DNA of 15,790 nt from NCBI GenBank assembly GCA_002453265.1, contig DKGK01000072.1, positions 1 through 15,790 of the forward strand, written 5' to 3'. The stretch comes from Flavobacteriales bacterium UBA6772 (GTDB taxonomy: Bacteria; Bacteroidota; Bacteroidia; Flavobacteriales; UBA7430). A program made the position numbers and the translations under genes. The notes beneath the pieces were generated by a model, which was given only the letters and a program-made list of their open reading frames with translations, did no database searches and was not told where the DNA came from. Shown in pieces: positions 8,030 to 15,789 of this stretch; the first letter of the stretch is position 1, and each line of letters starts with the position of its first letter.

Positions 8030-9262
8030 ATGAAAGAAAAAGGAACTAATTGCTCGTTTTGTGGACGCACTAAGCTAGAAACAGATGTGCTAATAGCCGG
8101 TACTACAGGGCATATTTGTAACGTGTGTATTACTCAGGCTCACGATATTATTACTGAGGAAATGGAGCACAATACGCGCGAAGGTCTTGAAGAAGATCTA
8201 ACGCTTTTAAAGCCCATTGAAATTAAAGCTCATTTAGATGATTTTGTAATTGGTCAAGATCATGCTAAAAAAGTTCTTGCCGTGGCTGTTTACAATCACT
8301 ATAAAAGATTGTTACAAGAGGGGTCTAAAGATCAAGAAGTAGAGATTGAAAAATCGAATATAATGATGGTTGGTAAAACGGGAACAGGGAAAACCCTTTT
8401 AGCTCGTTCTATTGCCAAAATGTTAAACGTTCCCTTTACTATTGTAGATGCCACAGTTCTTACAGAAGCCGGTTATGTAGGAGAGGATGTAGAAGGAATT
8501 CTATCGCGTTTATTACAAGCGTGCGATTTTGATGTTGAACTCGCAGAACGTGGAATCGTATTTATAGATGAGATTGATAAAATTGCTCGTAAAAGTGATA
8601 ATCCCTCTATTACCAGAGATGTTTCTGGTGAAGGAGTTCAACAAGCAATGCTTAAATTGTTAGAAGGAACTGTTGTTAATGTTCCTCCTCAAGGTGGTCG
8701 TAAGCATCCAGACCAAAAGTATATTAAAGTAAATACAAAGAATATTCTATTTATTTGTGGTGGAGCCTTCGATGGTATTGAGCGTCATATTAGAAATAGA
8801 ATGAACACCAACGCTCTTGGATTTGGGAATTCAACTGACGAGCAAATAGATGAAACTAACTTGTTGCAATATGTATCTCCACAAGATGTGAAAAGTTTTG
8901 GGATTATTCCAGAATTAATCGGTCGTTTACCTGTGGTTACGCACCTTAATCCTTTGGATAAGGAAGCACTTAGAAACATTCTTACAGAACCTAAAAACTC
9001 TTTAATCAAGCAGTATAGAAAATTGTTTGAGATGGATGATGTTGTACTGAAATTAGACGATGATGTTTACGAGCTCATTGTAGATAAGGCCGAAGAATTT
9101 CAATTAGGAGCTAGAGGTTTGCGTTCTATATGTGAAGCTATTATGGTAGACGCAATGTTCGAATTACCATCCTCCGAAGAAAAAGAATTTATAATTACTA
9201 AAGCTTACGCTGAAGAAAAGTTGTCTCATAAAAAATTAAGACAACTAAGAGCGGTAAGTTAA
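8030..9262 (+). CDS. clpX: ClpX, ATP-dependent unfoldase of the ClpXP protease
   Basis: This 410-residue AAA+ protein forms a hexamer that unfolds tagged proteins and feeds them to ClpP; clpP is not in the window. All expected elements are visible: an N-terminal C4 zinc finger (C8, C11, C30, C33); Walker A GKTGTGKT (115-122); the pore-1 loop GYVGE (148-152); Walker B VFIDEID (177-183); the pore-2 loop RKH (224-226); an LGF tripeptide (263-265) at the IGF-loop position that docks ClpP; the arginine finger region PELIGRLP (around R299); and sensor 2 GARGLR (360-365). The intact ClpP-binding loop suggests it works with ClpP. It sits between pheT and folK on the same strand, only 7 bases before folK. 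Confidence 0.97.
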   Translation: MKEKGTNCSFCGRTKLETDVLIAGTTGHICNVCITQAHDIITEEMEHNTREGLEEDLTLLKPIEIKAHLDDFVIGQDHAKKVLAVAVYNHYKRLLQEGSKDQEVEIEKSNIMMVGKTGTGKTLLARSIAKMLNVPFTIVDATVLTEAGYVGEDVEGILSRLLQACDFDVELAERGIVFIDEIDKIARKSDNPSITRDVSGEGVQQAMLKLLEGTVVNVPPQGGRKHPDQKYIKVNTKNILFICGGAFDGIERHIRNRMNTNALGFGNSTDEQIDETNLLQYVSPQDVKSFGIIPELIGRLPVVTHLNPLDKEALRNILTEPKNSLIKQYRKLFEMDDVVLKLDDDVYELIVDKAEEFQLGARGLRSICEAIMVDAMFELPSSEEKEFIITKAYAEEKLSHKKLRQLRAVS

Positions 9263-9269
9263 TAGTTTT

Positions 9270-9779
9270 ATGAAGTTTAAAGTTCTACTAAGCTTAGGTT
9301 CTAATAAAGGGAATCGTAAAGAGAATTTAGAAAAAGCAATTATAGAAATCCAAAATCTACTGGGTAATGTTATTGCTATTTCTCCTATTTACGAATCCCC
9401 TTCTTGGGGCTATATAGACGAAGCTTATTTAAATAATGCTATTTGTTTGGTTACAAATATTGAGCCTTTAGCATTAATGGAATCACTTTTAAATATCGAA
9501 AATAGTTTAGGACGATTAAGGACTAATAGCTCTACTTACGAAGCGAGAGAAATAGACTTAGACATTATTCTAATCGAAGGTTTAATTGTAAATCATGTTA
9601 AGCTTCAGGTTCCACATCCTAGAATGGATTTAAGGAAATTTGTACTGCAACCTTTAGTTGATATTGCCCCCAATTGGGAGCATGAAATTACAAATTTTAG
9701 TTTGAAAGAATTACTATACAACTGCGAAGATAAGTCTGAAATTAAATTATATGGAACAGTATCCTTACATAGTAGTTGA
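9270..9779 (+). CDS. folK: Dihydropteridine pyrophosphokinase (HPPK)
   Basis: This 169-residue enzyme transfers pyrophosphate from ATP to 6-hydroxymethyl-7,8-dihydropterin, the step before dihydropteroate synthase in folate synthesis. Family marks are LSLGSNKGNR near the N-terminus, YESPSWG (41-47), the R-E-I-D-L-D-I signature with D96 and D98 as the Mg-binding pair, and PHPRMDLRKFVLQPL starting at residue 115. Length is typical. The start lies 7 bases after the clpX stop. The 3' end overlaps the following kinase gene by 29 bases in another frame, so the two are probably translationally coupled. The last residues (YGTVSLHSS) come from this overlap and are probably not functionally constrained in FolK. 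Confidence 0.95.
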   Translation: MKFKVLLSLGSNKGNRKENLEKAIIEIQNLLGNVIAISPIYESPSWGYIDEAYLNNAICLVTNIEPLALMESLLNIENSLGRLRTNSSTYEAREIDLDIILIEGLIVNHVKLQVPHPRMDLRKFVLQPLVDIAPNWEHEITNFSLKELLYNCEDKSEIKLYGTVSLHSS

Positions 9780-10386
9780 AGGAAATATAGGCTCTGGGAA
9801 AACAACTTTAGTTAAAAAGTTGTCGGCACACATAAATGCCAAAGCTTTTTATGAAGAATTTTCTGAAAACCCTTTTTTACCTAAATTTTATGCCGAACCA
9901 GAAAAGCATGCTTTTCCTTTAGAACTCTCCTTTTTAGCAGAACGCTATCATCAGCTCAAAAAAGAATTGAACAGCAAAGATTTATTTCACGATACTATTA
10001 TTTCAGATTATTATTTGTCTAAATCATTAATATTTGCTGAAATAAATTTACCAGAAGATGAATTTTCTCTGTTCAATAATTTATTTTCTATAATCCATCA
10101 GAAACTACCAAAACCAAGTTTATATATTTATTTATATTCTGATGTAGAGCGTTTACAGCTAAATATTAAAAATAGAGGTAGGGAATACGAAATGAATATT
10201 TTGGACACCTATTTAGAAAAAATACAGACTAGCTATTTGGCATTTATAAAGCAACAAAATGAGTTTCCAGTATTACTGATTAATACTTCTAAAGTCGATT
10301 TTGTGAATTCAAAAGAGGACTTTGAGCTAATTATTACCTGTTTAGATAAAAAATATTGTAAAGGAGTACATAGAATTGACTTATAG
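9751..10386 (+). CDS. Deoxynucleoside kinase (dAK/dGK type)
   Basis: This 211-residue protein of the dNK family phosphorylates salvaged deoxynucleosides to their 5'-monophosphates. Seen: P-loop GNIGSGKTT (11-19) right at the N-terminus; EEFSENPFLPKFY (35-47), carrying the probable catalytic Glu; AERYHQLK (63-70); a SDYYLSKSLIFA segment (85-96) where the family usually has a D/E-R-S motif; ERLQLNIKNRGREYE (133-147) with LID arginines; and a C-terminal substrate-kinase core. The exact base preference (A, G or C) cannot be read from the sequence. The start ATG lies within folK, 29 bases before its stop, and no upstream alternative is needed because the P-loop follows at once. In some related bacteria I recall FolK and dNK domains being fused, which fits this pairing, but I cannot verify that here. 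Confidence 0.88.
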   Translation: MEQYPYIVVEGNIGSGKTTLVKKLSAHINAKAFYEEFSENPFLPKFYAEPEKHAFPLELSFLAERYHQLKKELNSKDLFHDTIISDYYLSKSLIFAEINLPEDEFSLFNNLFSIIHQKLPKPSLYIYLYSDVERLQLNIKNRGREYEMNILDTYLEKIQTSYLAFIKQQNEFPVLLINTSKVDFVNSKEDFELIITCLDKKYCKGVHRIDL

Positions 10387-10408
10387 TAAAAGCATTTTTT
10401 TATATTTG
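10376..10408 (+). promoter_or_regulatory. Bacteroidota-type promoter of the OmpA-family gene
   Basis: TTGAC at 10376-10380 (the -33 element) and TATATTTG at 10401-10408 (an exact TAnnTTTG -7 box) are separated by 22 bases from the end of the TTG, within the normal range. The box is 70 bases before the ATG at 10479. The -33 element overlaps the last codons of the kinase gene. Confidence 0.75.
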
Positions 10409-10478
10409 CACTTGTCTTTATATATAAAGACTATTTGAAATTAACGACTTACACAAACTACATCCTAAAATTAAAAAC

Positions 10479-11768
10479 ATGATTATCTTAAAGAAAGTAG
10501 CTTTAGCCTCTTTATTCATTGCCTCTAGTGCGTTTGCTCAAGATGGCGGATTAAAAGGCCTTTTATTAAACGATGCTTCTATCGGATTAAATGCTGGATT
10601 ATTTAGTTCTTTAGCTGAAGGTTCTTACATGGACTTCGGTTACGGACTTAACTATAATAAGCAAGTTAATTCTGTTGTTGGTGTTCAAGTTGGAGTTATG
10701 ATGGGAAGTTTAACGAATACTGAAGCTTCCAACGATTTTACTTCATTAAGTCTTAGAGGTATCCTGAATACTTCGAACTTATCAATCAACTCTTATCTTA
10801 AAGCTAAGTTTTATGTTGCTGGTGGTTTTAATATCATGTCAATAGGTGCTGATTCTGTTGCTAATGCTTTAACTCCAGCCGTGGGGCTTGGAATGAAATA
10901 CGCATTGTCAAATAAATTTGATTTAGACTTATCTGCAACTATTGTATCACCGTCATTAACTAACAATCCTGTTTCAGCTTATTCTCAAATAGGTTTAGGA
11001 GTTAATTATAGATTTTCTTCAAAAGAAGAATCTGTTGAGTGGAATAATCCTCTTGATGCAATGTATGGAGATATCGCTTCTGTGAAAACAGAAATCGAAG
11101 GTCTTTCTACTGATTCTGATGGTGATGGTGTTTCTGATGCTTTTGATGGAGATAATAATACTCCAGAAGGTGTTGCTGTTGACGGTAAAGGAAATGCTTT
11201 AGATGTTGATATGGACGGAATAGCTGATTATGCTGATGAAGATCCATTTACTGCACGTGGTGTTCAAGTTGATGCAAAAGGTCGTGAATTAGATAGCGAT
11301 AAAGATGGTGTTTCAAACTCTATAGATATCGAGCCAAACACTGAGTCTGGTGCTACCGTAAACTTCCAAGGAAAAGAAATTAGAGGTGCTAAAGGTGCAT
11401 TTATGCCAGCTGTTTACTTCGACTTTAATTCTGCTAAAGTTTCTTATGCTAACTACGAAAGATTAGCTGCTGTAGCTTCTTTGTTACAAGCGAATCCTAA
11501 GTATAAATTAAAAGTAATTGGTTATGCTGATGCTGTAGGTAACTCTGCTAACAACCATAAAATAGCTTTACGTAGAGCAAACGCTGTTGTAGATGCTTTA
11601 TCTTCTATGTTTAGTATAGATGCTGCTCGTTTAGCAGCTGAGTCTAAAGGTGAAGATGCTCCTTTGGCAAACGAATCTGTAAAAGTTACAGAAACTACTG
11701 CTGATGGTCAAGTTATCTCAAACAACTTAACTAGAATGAACCGTCGTGTTGAATTCGTGATTGAGTAG
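10479..11768 (+). CDS. OmpA-family outer-membrane protein with TSP type-3 repeats
   Basis: This 429-residue exported protein links the outer membrane to peptidoglycan. Residues 1-21 are a signal peptide ending SSAFAQ. Residues about 22-180 are beta-strand-rich and probably form the N-terminal membrane barrel. A linker (EWNNPLDAMYGDI, 187-199) leads to thrombospondin type-3-like calcium-binding repeats at about 211-285 (DSDGDGVSDAFD, DVDMDGIADYAD, DSDKDGVSNSID). Residues about 308-429 form the OmpA peptidoglycan-binding domain, with YFDFNSAKV, D351 in GYADAVGNS, arginines R365/R366 and the closing NRRVEFVIE; D351 and one of these arginines match the diaminopimelate-binding pair of the family. 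It has its own promoter and terminator. Such proteins are usually abundant; the strong promoter fits this. Confidence 0.92.
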   Translation: MIILKKVALASLFIASSAFAQDGGLKGLLLNDASIGLNAGLFSSLAEGSYMDFGYGLNYNKQVNSVVGVQVGVMMGSLTNTEASNDFTSLSLRGILNTSNLSINSYLKAKFYVAGGFNIMSIGADSVANALTPAVGLGMKYALSNKFDLDLSATIVSPSLTNNPVSAYSQIGLGVNYRFSSKEESVEWNNPLDAMYGDIASVKTEIEGLSTDSDGDGVSDAFDGDNNTPEGVAVDGKGNALDVDMDGIADYADEDPFTARGVQVDAKGRELDSDKDGVSNSIDIEPNTESGATVNFQGKEIRGAKGAFMPAVYFDFNSAKVSYANYERLAAVASLLQANPKYKLKVIGYADAVGNSANNHKIALRRANAVVDALSSMFSIDAARLAAESKGEDAPLANESVKVTETTADGQVISNNLTRMNRRVEFVIE

Positions 11769-11792
11769 TTCTTTAAACTACATACATTATAC

Positions 11793-11826
11793 AAAAAGTC
11801 CCTTCATATTTGAAGGGGCTTTTTTT
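11793..11826 (+). terminator. Intrinsic terminator after the OmpA-family gene
   Basis: A long inverted repeat: AAAAAGTCCCTTCA (11793-11806) pairs with TGAAGGGGCTTTTT (11811-11824) around a TATT loop, with one G-T pair, followed by Ts. It starts 24 bases after the stop codon. The flanking A and T runs could let it work in both directions. Confidence 0.9.
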
Positions 11827-11924
11827 GTTTAAGTGGTAAGTCTATTACCTACAAAAGTACTAAGTTTTATATATTATTTGTCTGGGGTAGTTTGTAACTT
11901 GTAAATGATTTAAATAATACAATT

Positions 11925-12293
11925 ATGCATAATTATAGACAATTAGACGTTTGGAAAATTGGAATGAAGCTTACTAAGGAGGTTTATCAGTTTAGCGATA
12001 AGTTCTCACCATCTCATAATTTCTCAATCATAAGTTAAATACAAAGAAGTTCTGCCTCTATTCCATCTAACATTTCTCAAATTTGTGCTAGGGATTTAAA
12101 GAAGTTGTTTTGATATGTATTCTGATTGCCTTAGGTTCAGCTTTTGAATTAGAAACACAATTATTATTATGTAAAGATATATTTAGTGTCGAAGAACCAG
12201 TAGCAGATGACTTCATTGATTTATTTCAAAAATGCTAATTGGAATGAAGAGGAGTTTAAATTAAATTTTATCTTTAAATTAAGTACCAAGTAA
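11925..12293 (+). pseudogene. Broken S23 / four-helix-bundle protein gene
   Basis: This is the decayed remains of a gene for the small four-helix-bundle family first known as the 23S rRNA intervening-sequence (S23) protein; free-standing copies are common in Bacteroidota and their role is unclear. Piece A starts at the ATG at 11925 (MHNYRQLDVWKIGMKLTKEV...) and stops at a TAA at 12036-12038. The same frame continues with IQRSSASIPSNISQ, so the stop probably replaced the Gln codon CAA of a SQIQRSS motif. Near 12093-12095 the homology changes frame (piece B: FKEVVLICILIALGSAFELE, then TQLLLCKDIF...) and meets a stop at 12236. Piece C, back in the first frame (NEEEFKLNFIFKLSTK, TAA at 12291-12293), resembles the family C-terminus. 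The total span fits ~120 residues, the family size, so it is full length but disabled three times. It ends one base before the stop of the convergent methyltransferase. Confidence 0.85.
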
Positions 12294-12833
12294 CTATTGA
12301 CCACTAGCCCTTCTCTCTCTAAACAACTCCCAGAGCACAACTCCTGCACTAACAGAAATATTCAGCGAATGTTTTGTTCCTAGTTGAGGGATTTCTATGC
12401 AGTTATCGCATTTGTCAATTACAGATTGTTGTACGCCTTTAACTTCATTTCCAAATACCACTGCAATTTTTGAGTAAGATGATTGGTCGAAGTCATTTAG
12501 CATTACACTATTATTTGCTTGTTCTATTGCTAAACAATAGAATCCTTCTGCTTGTAGTTTAGTAACACATTCTAGCGTATCTTCCATATACTCCCAGTCA
12601 ACAGATTCTGTTGCACCTAAAGCCGTTTTATGTATGTCTCTATGGGGTGGTTGTGCGGTTATTCCGCAGAGGTAAATTTTTTCTAGTAAAAAAGCATCCG
12701 AAGTACGAAATACTGAACCAATATTATTCAAGCTTCTAATATTATCTAGTACCACAATAATAGGTAGTTTTTCAACCTCCTTAAACTCGTCAACACTCAG
12801 TCTATTAAGTTCGCTATTTTTTAGTTTTCTCAT
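12294..12833 (-). CDS. SpoU/TrmH-family RNA 2'-O-methyltransferase
   Basis: This 179-residue SPOUT-fold enzyme methylates a ribose 2'-OH on RNA using S-adenosylmethionine. The three family motifs are clear: motif 1 NNIGSVFRTSDAF (36-48) with R43; motif 2 VVFGNEVKGV (125-134) with E130; and motif 3 IEIPQLGTKHSLNISVSAG (146-164), which forms the knotted cofactor site. The protein is short, with only about 20 residues before the core and no N-terminal substrate-binding domain, so it resembles TrmH- or TrmL-like single-domain members that act as dimers. Whether the target is tRNA or rRNA cannot be told. Codons start at the ATG at 12833-12831. It is divergent from mutS across 77 bases and convergent with the S23-family pseudogene, whose last base touches its stop codon. 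Confidence 0.88.
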   Translation of the reverse strand: MRKLKNSELNRLSVDEFKEVEKLPIIVVLDNIRSLNNIGSVFRTSDAFLLEKIYLCGITAQPPHRDIHKTALGATESVDWEYMEDTLECVTKLQAEGFYCLAIEQANNSVMLNDFDQSSYSKIAVVFGNEVKGVQQSVIDKCDNCIEIPQLGTKHSLNISVSAGVVLWELFRERRASGQ

Positions 12834-12910
12834 CTACTAGTGCTACAGAATTAATACCTTAGTCCCTTCTTCAAAACGAATGCAAATTAACCAATATAAT
12901 AGCAATACCC

Positions 12911-15520
12911 TTGGCAAAAACAGTTAAAAAAAAGAAGGAAACTCCATTGATGACTCAATACAATGGCATTAAGTCTAAGTATCCCGACGCGATACTATTG
13001 TTTAGAGTAGGAGATTTTTATGAAACCTTTGGAGAAGATGCTATTAGAGCAGCCCGTATTCTGGGTATTGTGTTAACGAGTCGTGCCAACGGAAGTTCTA
13101 AAATAGAATTGGCAGGATTTCCGCATCACTCTTTAGACACCTATTTGCCTAAATTAGTTCGGTCGGGTTGTAGGGTTGCGATTTGCGATCAGCTTGAAGA
13201 TCCGAAATTAACGAAAACTATTGTTAAAAGAGGTGTTACCGAGTTGGTTACTCCCGGGGTTTCTTATAACGATAAGACCTTAGATTTACGATCCAATAAC
13301 TTTTTGGCTTCCATACACATGGAAAAAGAAGGTGCTGGGATTGCTTTTTTAGATGTTTCTACAGGAGAGTTTTTAGCTGCAGAAGGTTCTTGGGATTATG
13401 TAAATAAACTATTACAGAGTTTTTCTCCCTCCGAAGTAATATACCAAAAACAACACAAAGCAGAATTTACACAACGATTTGCAGATAGCTTTTTTACTTT
13501 CACGCTAGAAGATTGGGTATTTACCCGGACTTATACAGAAGATTTATTACTTAACCATTTTGGCACTAAATCGTTAAAAGGTTTTGGCGTAGATAAATTA
13601 GATTTAGGTATTGTAGCTGCAGGTGCAGCACTCCATTATTTAAACGAAACTCAGCATAATAAAGTAAGTCATATTTCTACGATCACCCGAATTGAGGAAG
13701 ATCATTATGTATGGATGGATAATTTTACCATTCGCAATTTAGAATTAATTCAATCCTCAGGAATAAATGGCGTTTCGCTATTAGATATACTCGACGAAAC
13801 TACTTCTCCTATGGGTGCTCGAATGCTCAGACGTTGGCTGGTTTTGCCCTTAAAAGAGCAAAAAGCTATACAAGACCGTTTAAATATTGTAGAGTACTTT
13901 AAAGATAATGGCGATGTATCTGACGAGCTTTCTTTGCAAATTAAACAAATGGGCGATTTAGAACGCTTAATTTCTAAAGTAGCCACAGCCAGAATTTGTC
14001 CACGAGAAGTTGTACAACTTAAAAGAGCTTTAAATGCAATTGTTCCTGTTGTAGATTACTGTAAAAAATCGGGAAACAAGAGTCTAAAAGCCTTAGCAGT
14101 ACAACTTAATCCATGTGATTTAGTAAGAAGTAAAATTAATAATGAATTAAAAGACGAGGCTCCAGTACAAATAGTAAAAGGTAACGTAATTGCAACTGGC
14201 GTTTCTAACGAATTAGACGAGCTGAGAGCCTTATCAACCTCAGCTAAAGAATATTTAGAGCAAATAAGAGTACGAGAATCTGAAGCTTCAGGAATTACTT
14301 CTTTAAAAATTGCTTTTAACAATGTATTTGGCTTTTACTTAGAGGTTCGGAATTCTCATAAAGACAAGGTTCCTCAAGAATGGATTCGTAAACAAACTTT
14401 AGTTAATGCTGAGCGTTATATTACAGAAGAGTTAAAAGAGTTAGAAGTTAAAATTTTAAGTGCAAACGATAAGATTTTAGCTTTAGAGCAATCGATCTTT
14501 AATGATATTGTAAGCTCTTTAATGGATTATGTACAAGTAGTACAAAGGAATTCACAGCTTATAGCTCGTGTTGATGTTCTTTTATCCTTTGCAAAAATTG
14601 CGTTCCAAAACGATTATGCTAAACCAGTATTAAACGATAGTTTCGAATTAAACATAAAAGACGGAAGGCATCCAGTAATAGAAAAACAATTACCGGTTGG
14701 CGAGTTATACGTTGCAAACGATGTGTATTTAGACAACGACAGTCAGCAAATAATAATGATTACAGGACCTAATATGTCTGGTAAATCTGCATTGTTAAGA
14801 CAAACTGCATTAATAGTTTTAATGGCTCAAATGGGCTCGTTTGTACCTGCAAAGGCAGCATCTATTGGTATAGTAGATAAAATATTTACTAGGGTAGGGG
14901 CATCGGATAATATTTCCTTAGGTGAATCTACTTTTATGGTAGAGATGAACGAAACGGCTAGTATATTAAATAATGTATCTAACCGTAGTTTAATATTACT
15001 CGATGAAATTGGTAGAGGTACAAGTACCTACGATGGTATTTCTATAGCTTGGGCAATAGCAGAATATTTACATGAAAATAAGTTTAAAGCCAAAACCTTA
15101 TTCGCTACCCACTACCACGAACTCAACGAAATGACAGAGAGTTTCGATAGAATTAAAAACTTTAATGTAGCTGTAAAAGAAGTAGATAAAAAAATACTAT
15201 TCCTACGAAAATTAAAGCCAGGAGGTTCGGCTCATAGCTTTGGAATTCATGTGGCTAAAATGGCTGGTATGCCAAATTCTCTTATTCGTAGAGCAAACGA
15301 TATCCTTTCGCATTTAGAGAAATCTCATTCTTCAAAAGAGTTAACACGTAAAGCAAAGACCATTTCTAATGAGTCTGATATGCAGTTGAGCTTCTTTCAA
15401 CTCGACGACCCAGCTTTAGAACGTATAAAAGACGAGATAATTAAGACCGATATTAATACGTTAACACCTATAGAGGCATTATTAAAGCTTAACGAAATTA
15501 AGAAAATGATTGGTGCTTAG
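12911..15520 (+). CDS. mutS: MutS, DNA mismatch recognition ATPase
   Basis: This 869-residue protein finds base mismatches and small loops and starts repair with MutL. The N-terminus carries the mismatch-reading F-Y-E motif (F36, E38, the same numbers as in E. coli). The connector, lever and clamp regions follow. The ATPase domain has Walker A GPNMSGKS (619-626), Walker B LLDEIGRGTST with D698-E699, and the ATHYHEL helix (H-loop). Near the C-terminus QLSFF (825-829) fits a beta-sliding-clamp binding motif. Length is typical of MutS1. The start is TTG at 12911, giving MAKTVKKKKETPLMTQYN, which matches the usual Lys-rich N-terminus of Bacteroidota MutS; the next in-frame ATG (12950) would cut off this conserved part, and no ATG lies close upstream in frame. 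No clear terminator follows. Confidence 0.97.
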   Translation: MAKTVKKKKETPLMTQYNGIKSKYPDAILLFRVGDFYETFGEDAIRAARILGIVLTSRANGSSKIELAGFPHHSLDTYLPKLVRSGCRVAICDQLEDPKLTKTIVKRGVTELVTPGVSYNDKTLDLRSNNFLASIHMEKEGAGIAFLDVSTGEFLAAEGSWDYVNKLLQSFSPSEVIYQKQHKAEFTQRFADSFFTFTLEDWVFTRTYTEDLLLNHFGTKSLKGFGVDKLDLGIVAAGAALHYLNETQHNKVSHISTITRIEEDHYVWMDNFTIRNLELIQSSGINGVSLLDILDETTSPMGARMLRRWLVLPLKEQKAIQDRLNIVEYFKDNGDVSDELSLQIKQMGDLERLISKVATARICPREVVQLKRALNAIVPVVDYCKKSGNKSLKALAVQLNPCDLVRSKINNELKDEAPVQIVKGNVIATGVSNELDELRALSTSAKEYLEQIRVRESEASGITSLKIAFNNVFGFYLEVRNSHKDKVPQEWIRKQTLVNAERYITEELKELEVKILSANDKILALEQSIFNDIVSSLMDYVQVVQRNSQLIARVDVLLSFAKIAFQNDYAKPVLNDSFELNIKDGRHPVIEKQLPVGELYVANDVYLDNDSQQIIMITGPNMSGKSALLRQTALIVLMAQMGSFVPAKAASIGIVDKIFTRVGASDNISLGESTFMVEMNETASILNNVSNRSLILLDEIGRGTSTYDGISIAWAIAEYLHENKFKAKTLFATHYHELNEMTESFDRIKNFNVAVKEVDKKILFLRKLKPGGSAHSFGIHVAKMAGMPNSLIRRANDILSHLEKSHSSKELTRKAKTISNESDMQLSFFQLDDPALERIKDEIIKTDINTLTPIEALLKLNEIKKMIGA

Positions 15521-15558
15521 CAACTTGTAAAAACATCATTAAATTCTTTTATTTTTGT

Positions 15559-15588
15559 TTTGCGGTTTATTAAAAGTACTTATATTTG
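15559..15588 (+). promoter_or_regulatory. Bacteroidota-type promoter of the tRNA pair
   Basis: TTTG at 15559-15562 (the -33 element) and TATATTTG at 15581-15588 (an exact -7 box) are 18 bases apart. The first tRNA starts 27 bases after the box. This is the best-spaced promoter in the window. Confidence 0.8.
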
Positions 15589-15615
15589 CATCGCTCTTGT
15601 AAAGAGAGTAAGATT

Positions 15616-15687
15616 GCGAGTGTAGCTCAGGGGTAGAGCATCACCTTGCCAAGGTGGGGGTCGAGGGTTCGAATCCCTTCACTCGCT
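15616..15687 (+). tRNA. tRNA-Gly, anticodon GCC
   Basis: A full cloverleaf of 72 bases. Acceptor GCGAGTG (15616-15622) pairs perfectly with CACTCGC (15680-15686), with discriminator T at 15687, as is common for bacterial tRNA-Gly. The D-arm has GTAGCTCAGGGGTAGAGC. The anticodon loop TTGCCAA has GCC at 15648-15650. The T-arm is GAGGG TTCGAAT CCCTT. No CCA is encoded. Confidence 0.96.
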
Positions 15688-15705
15688 CGAAAATAAAAAG
15701 ATTAT

Positions 15706-15789
15706 GCTCGAGTGGTGGAATTGGTAGACACGTCAGACTTAAAATCTGATGAACATTAGTTCGTGCGGGTTCAAGTCCCGCCTCGAGTA
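15706..15789 (+). tRNA. tRNA-Leu, anticodon TAA (UAA)
   Basis: A class II tRNA. Acceptor GCTCGAG (15706-15712) pairs with CTCGAGT (15782-15788) with a G-U first pair, as I recall for E. coli tRNA-Leu(UAA); the discriminator is A at 15789. Anticodon loop CTTAAAA has TAA at 15740-15742. A long variable arm GAAC-ATTA-GTTC (15751-15762) confirms the Leu class. The T-arm is GCGGG TTCAAGT CCCGC. The window stops one base later, so an encoded CCA cannot be judged. It lies 18 bases after tRNA-Gly and probably shares its transcript. Confidence 0.96.

Noticed and set aside
11106..11340. Repeated Asp-rich units in the OmpA-family gene as a DNA repeat array or CRISPR
   Set aside because: These are degenerate thrombospondin type-3 protein repeats in frame; there are no identical DNA repeats or spacers.
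11925..12293. S23-family remnant as evidence of an rRNA intervening sequence or mobile element
   Set aside because: No rRNA sequence, inverted repeats or target duplications surround it; free-standing genes of this family are usual in Bacteroidota.
12834..12910. Divergent promoters between the methyltransferase and mutS
   Set aside because: Only one-mismatch versions of the -7 box were found (for example TACCTTAG on plus, TTAATTTG on minus) without well-spaced -33 elements, too weak to annotate.
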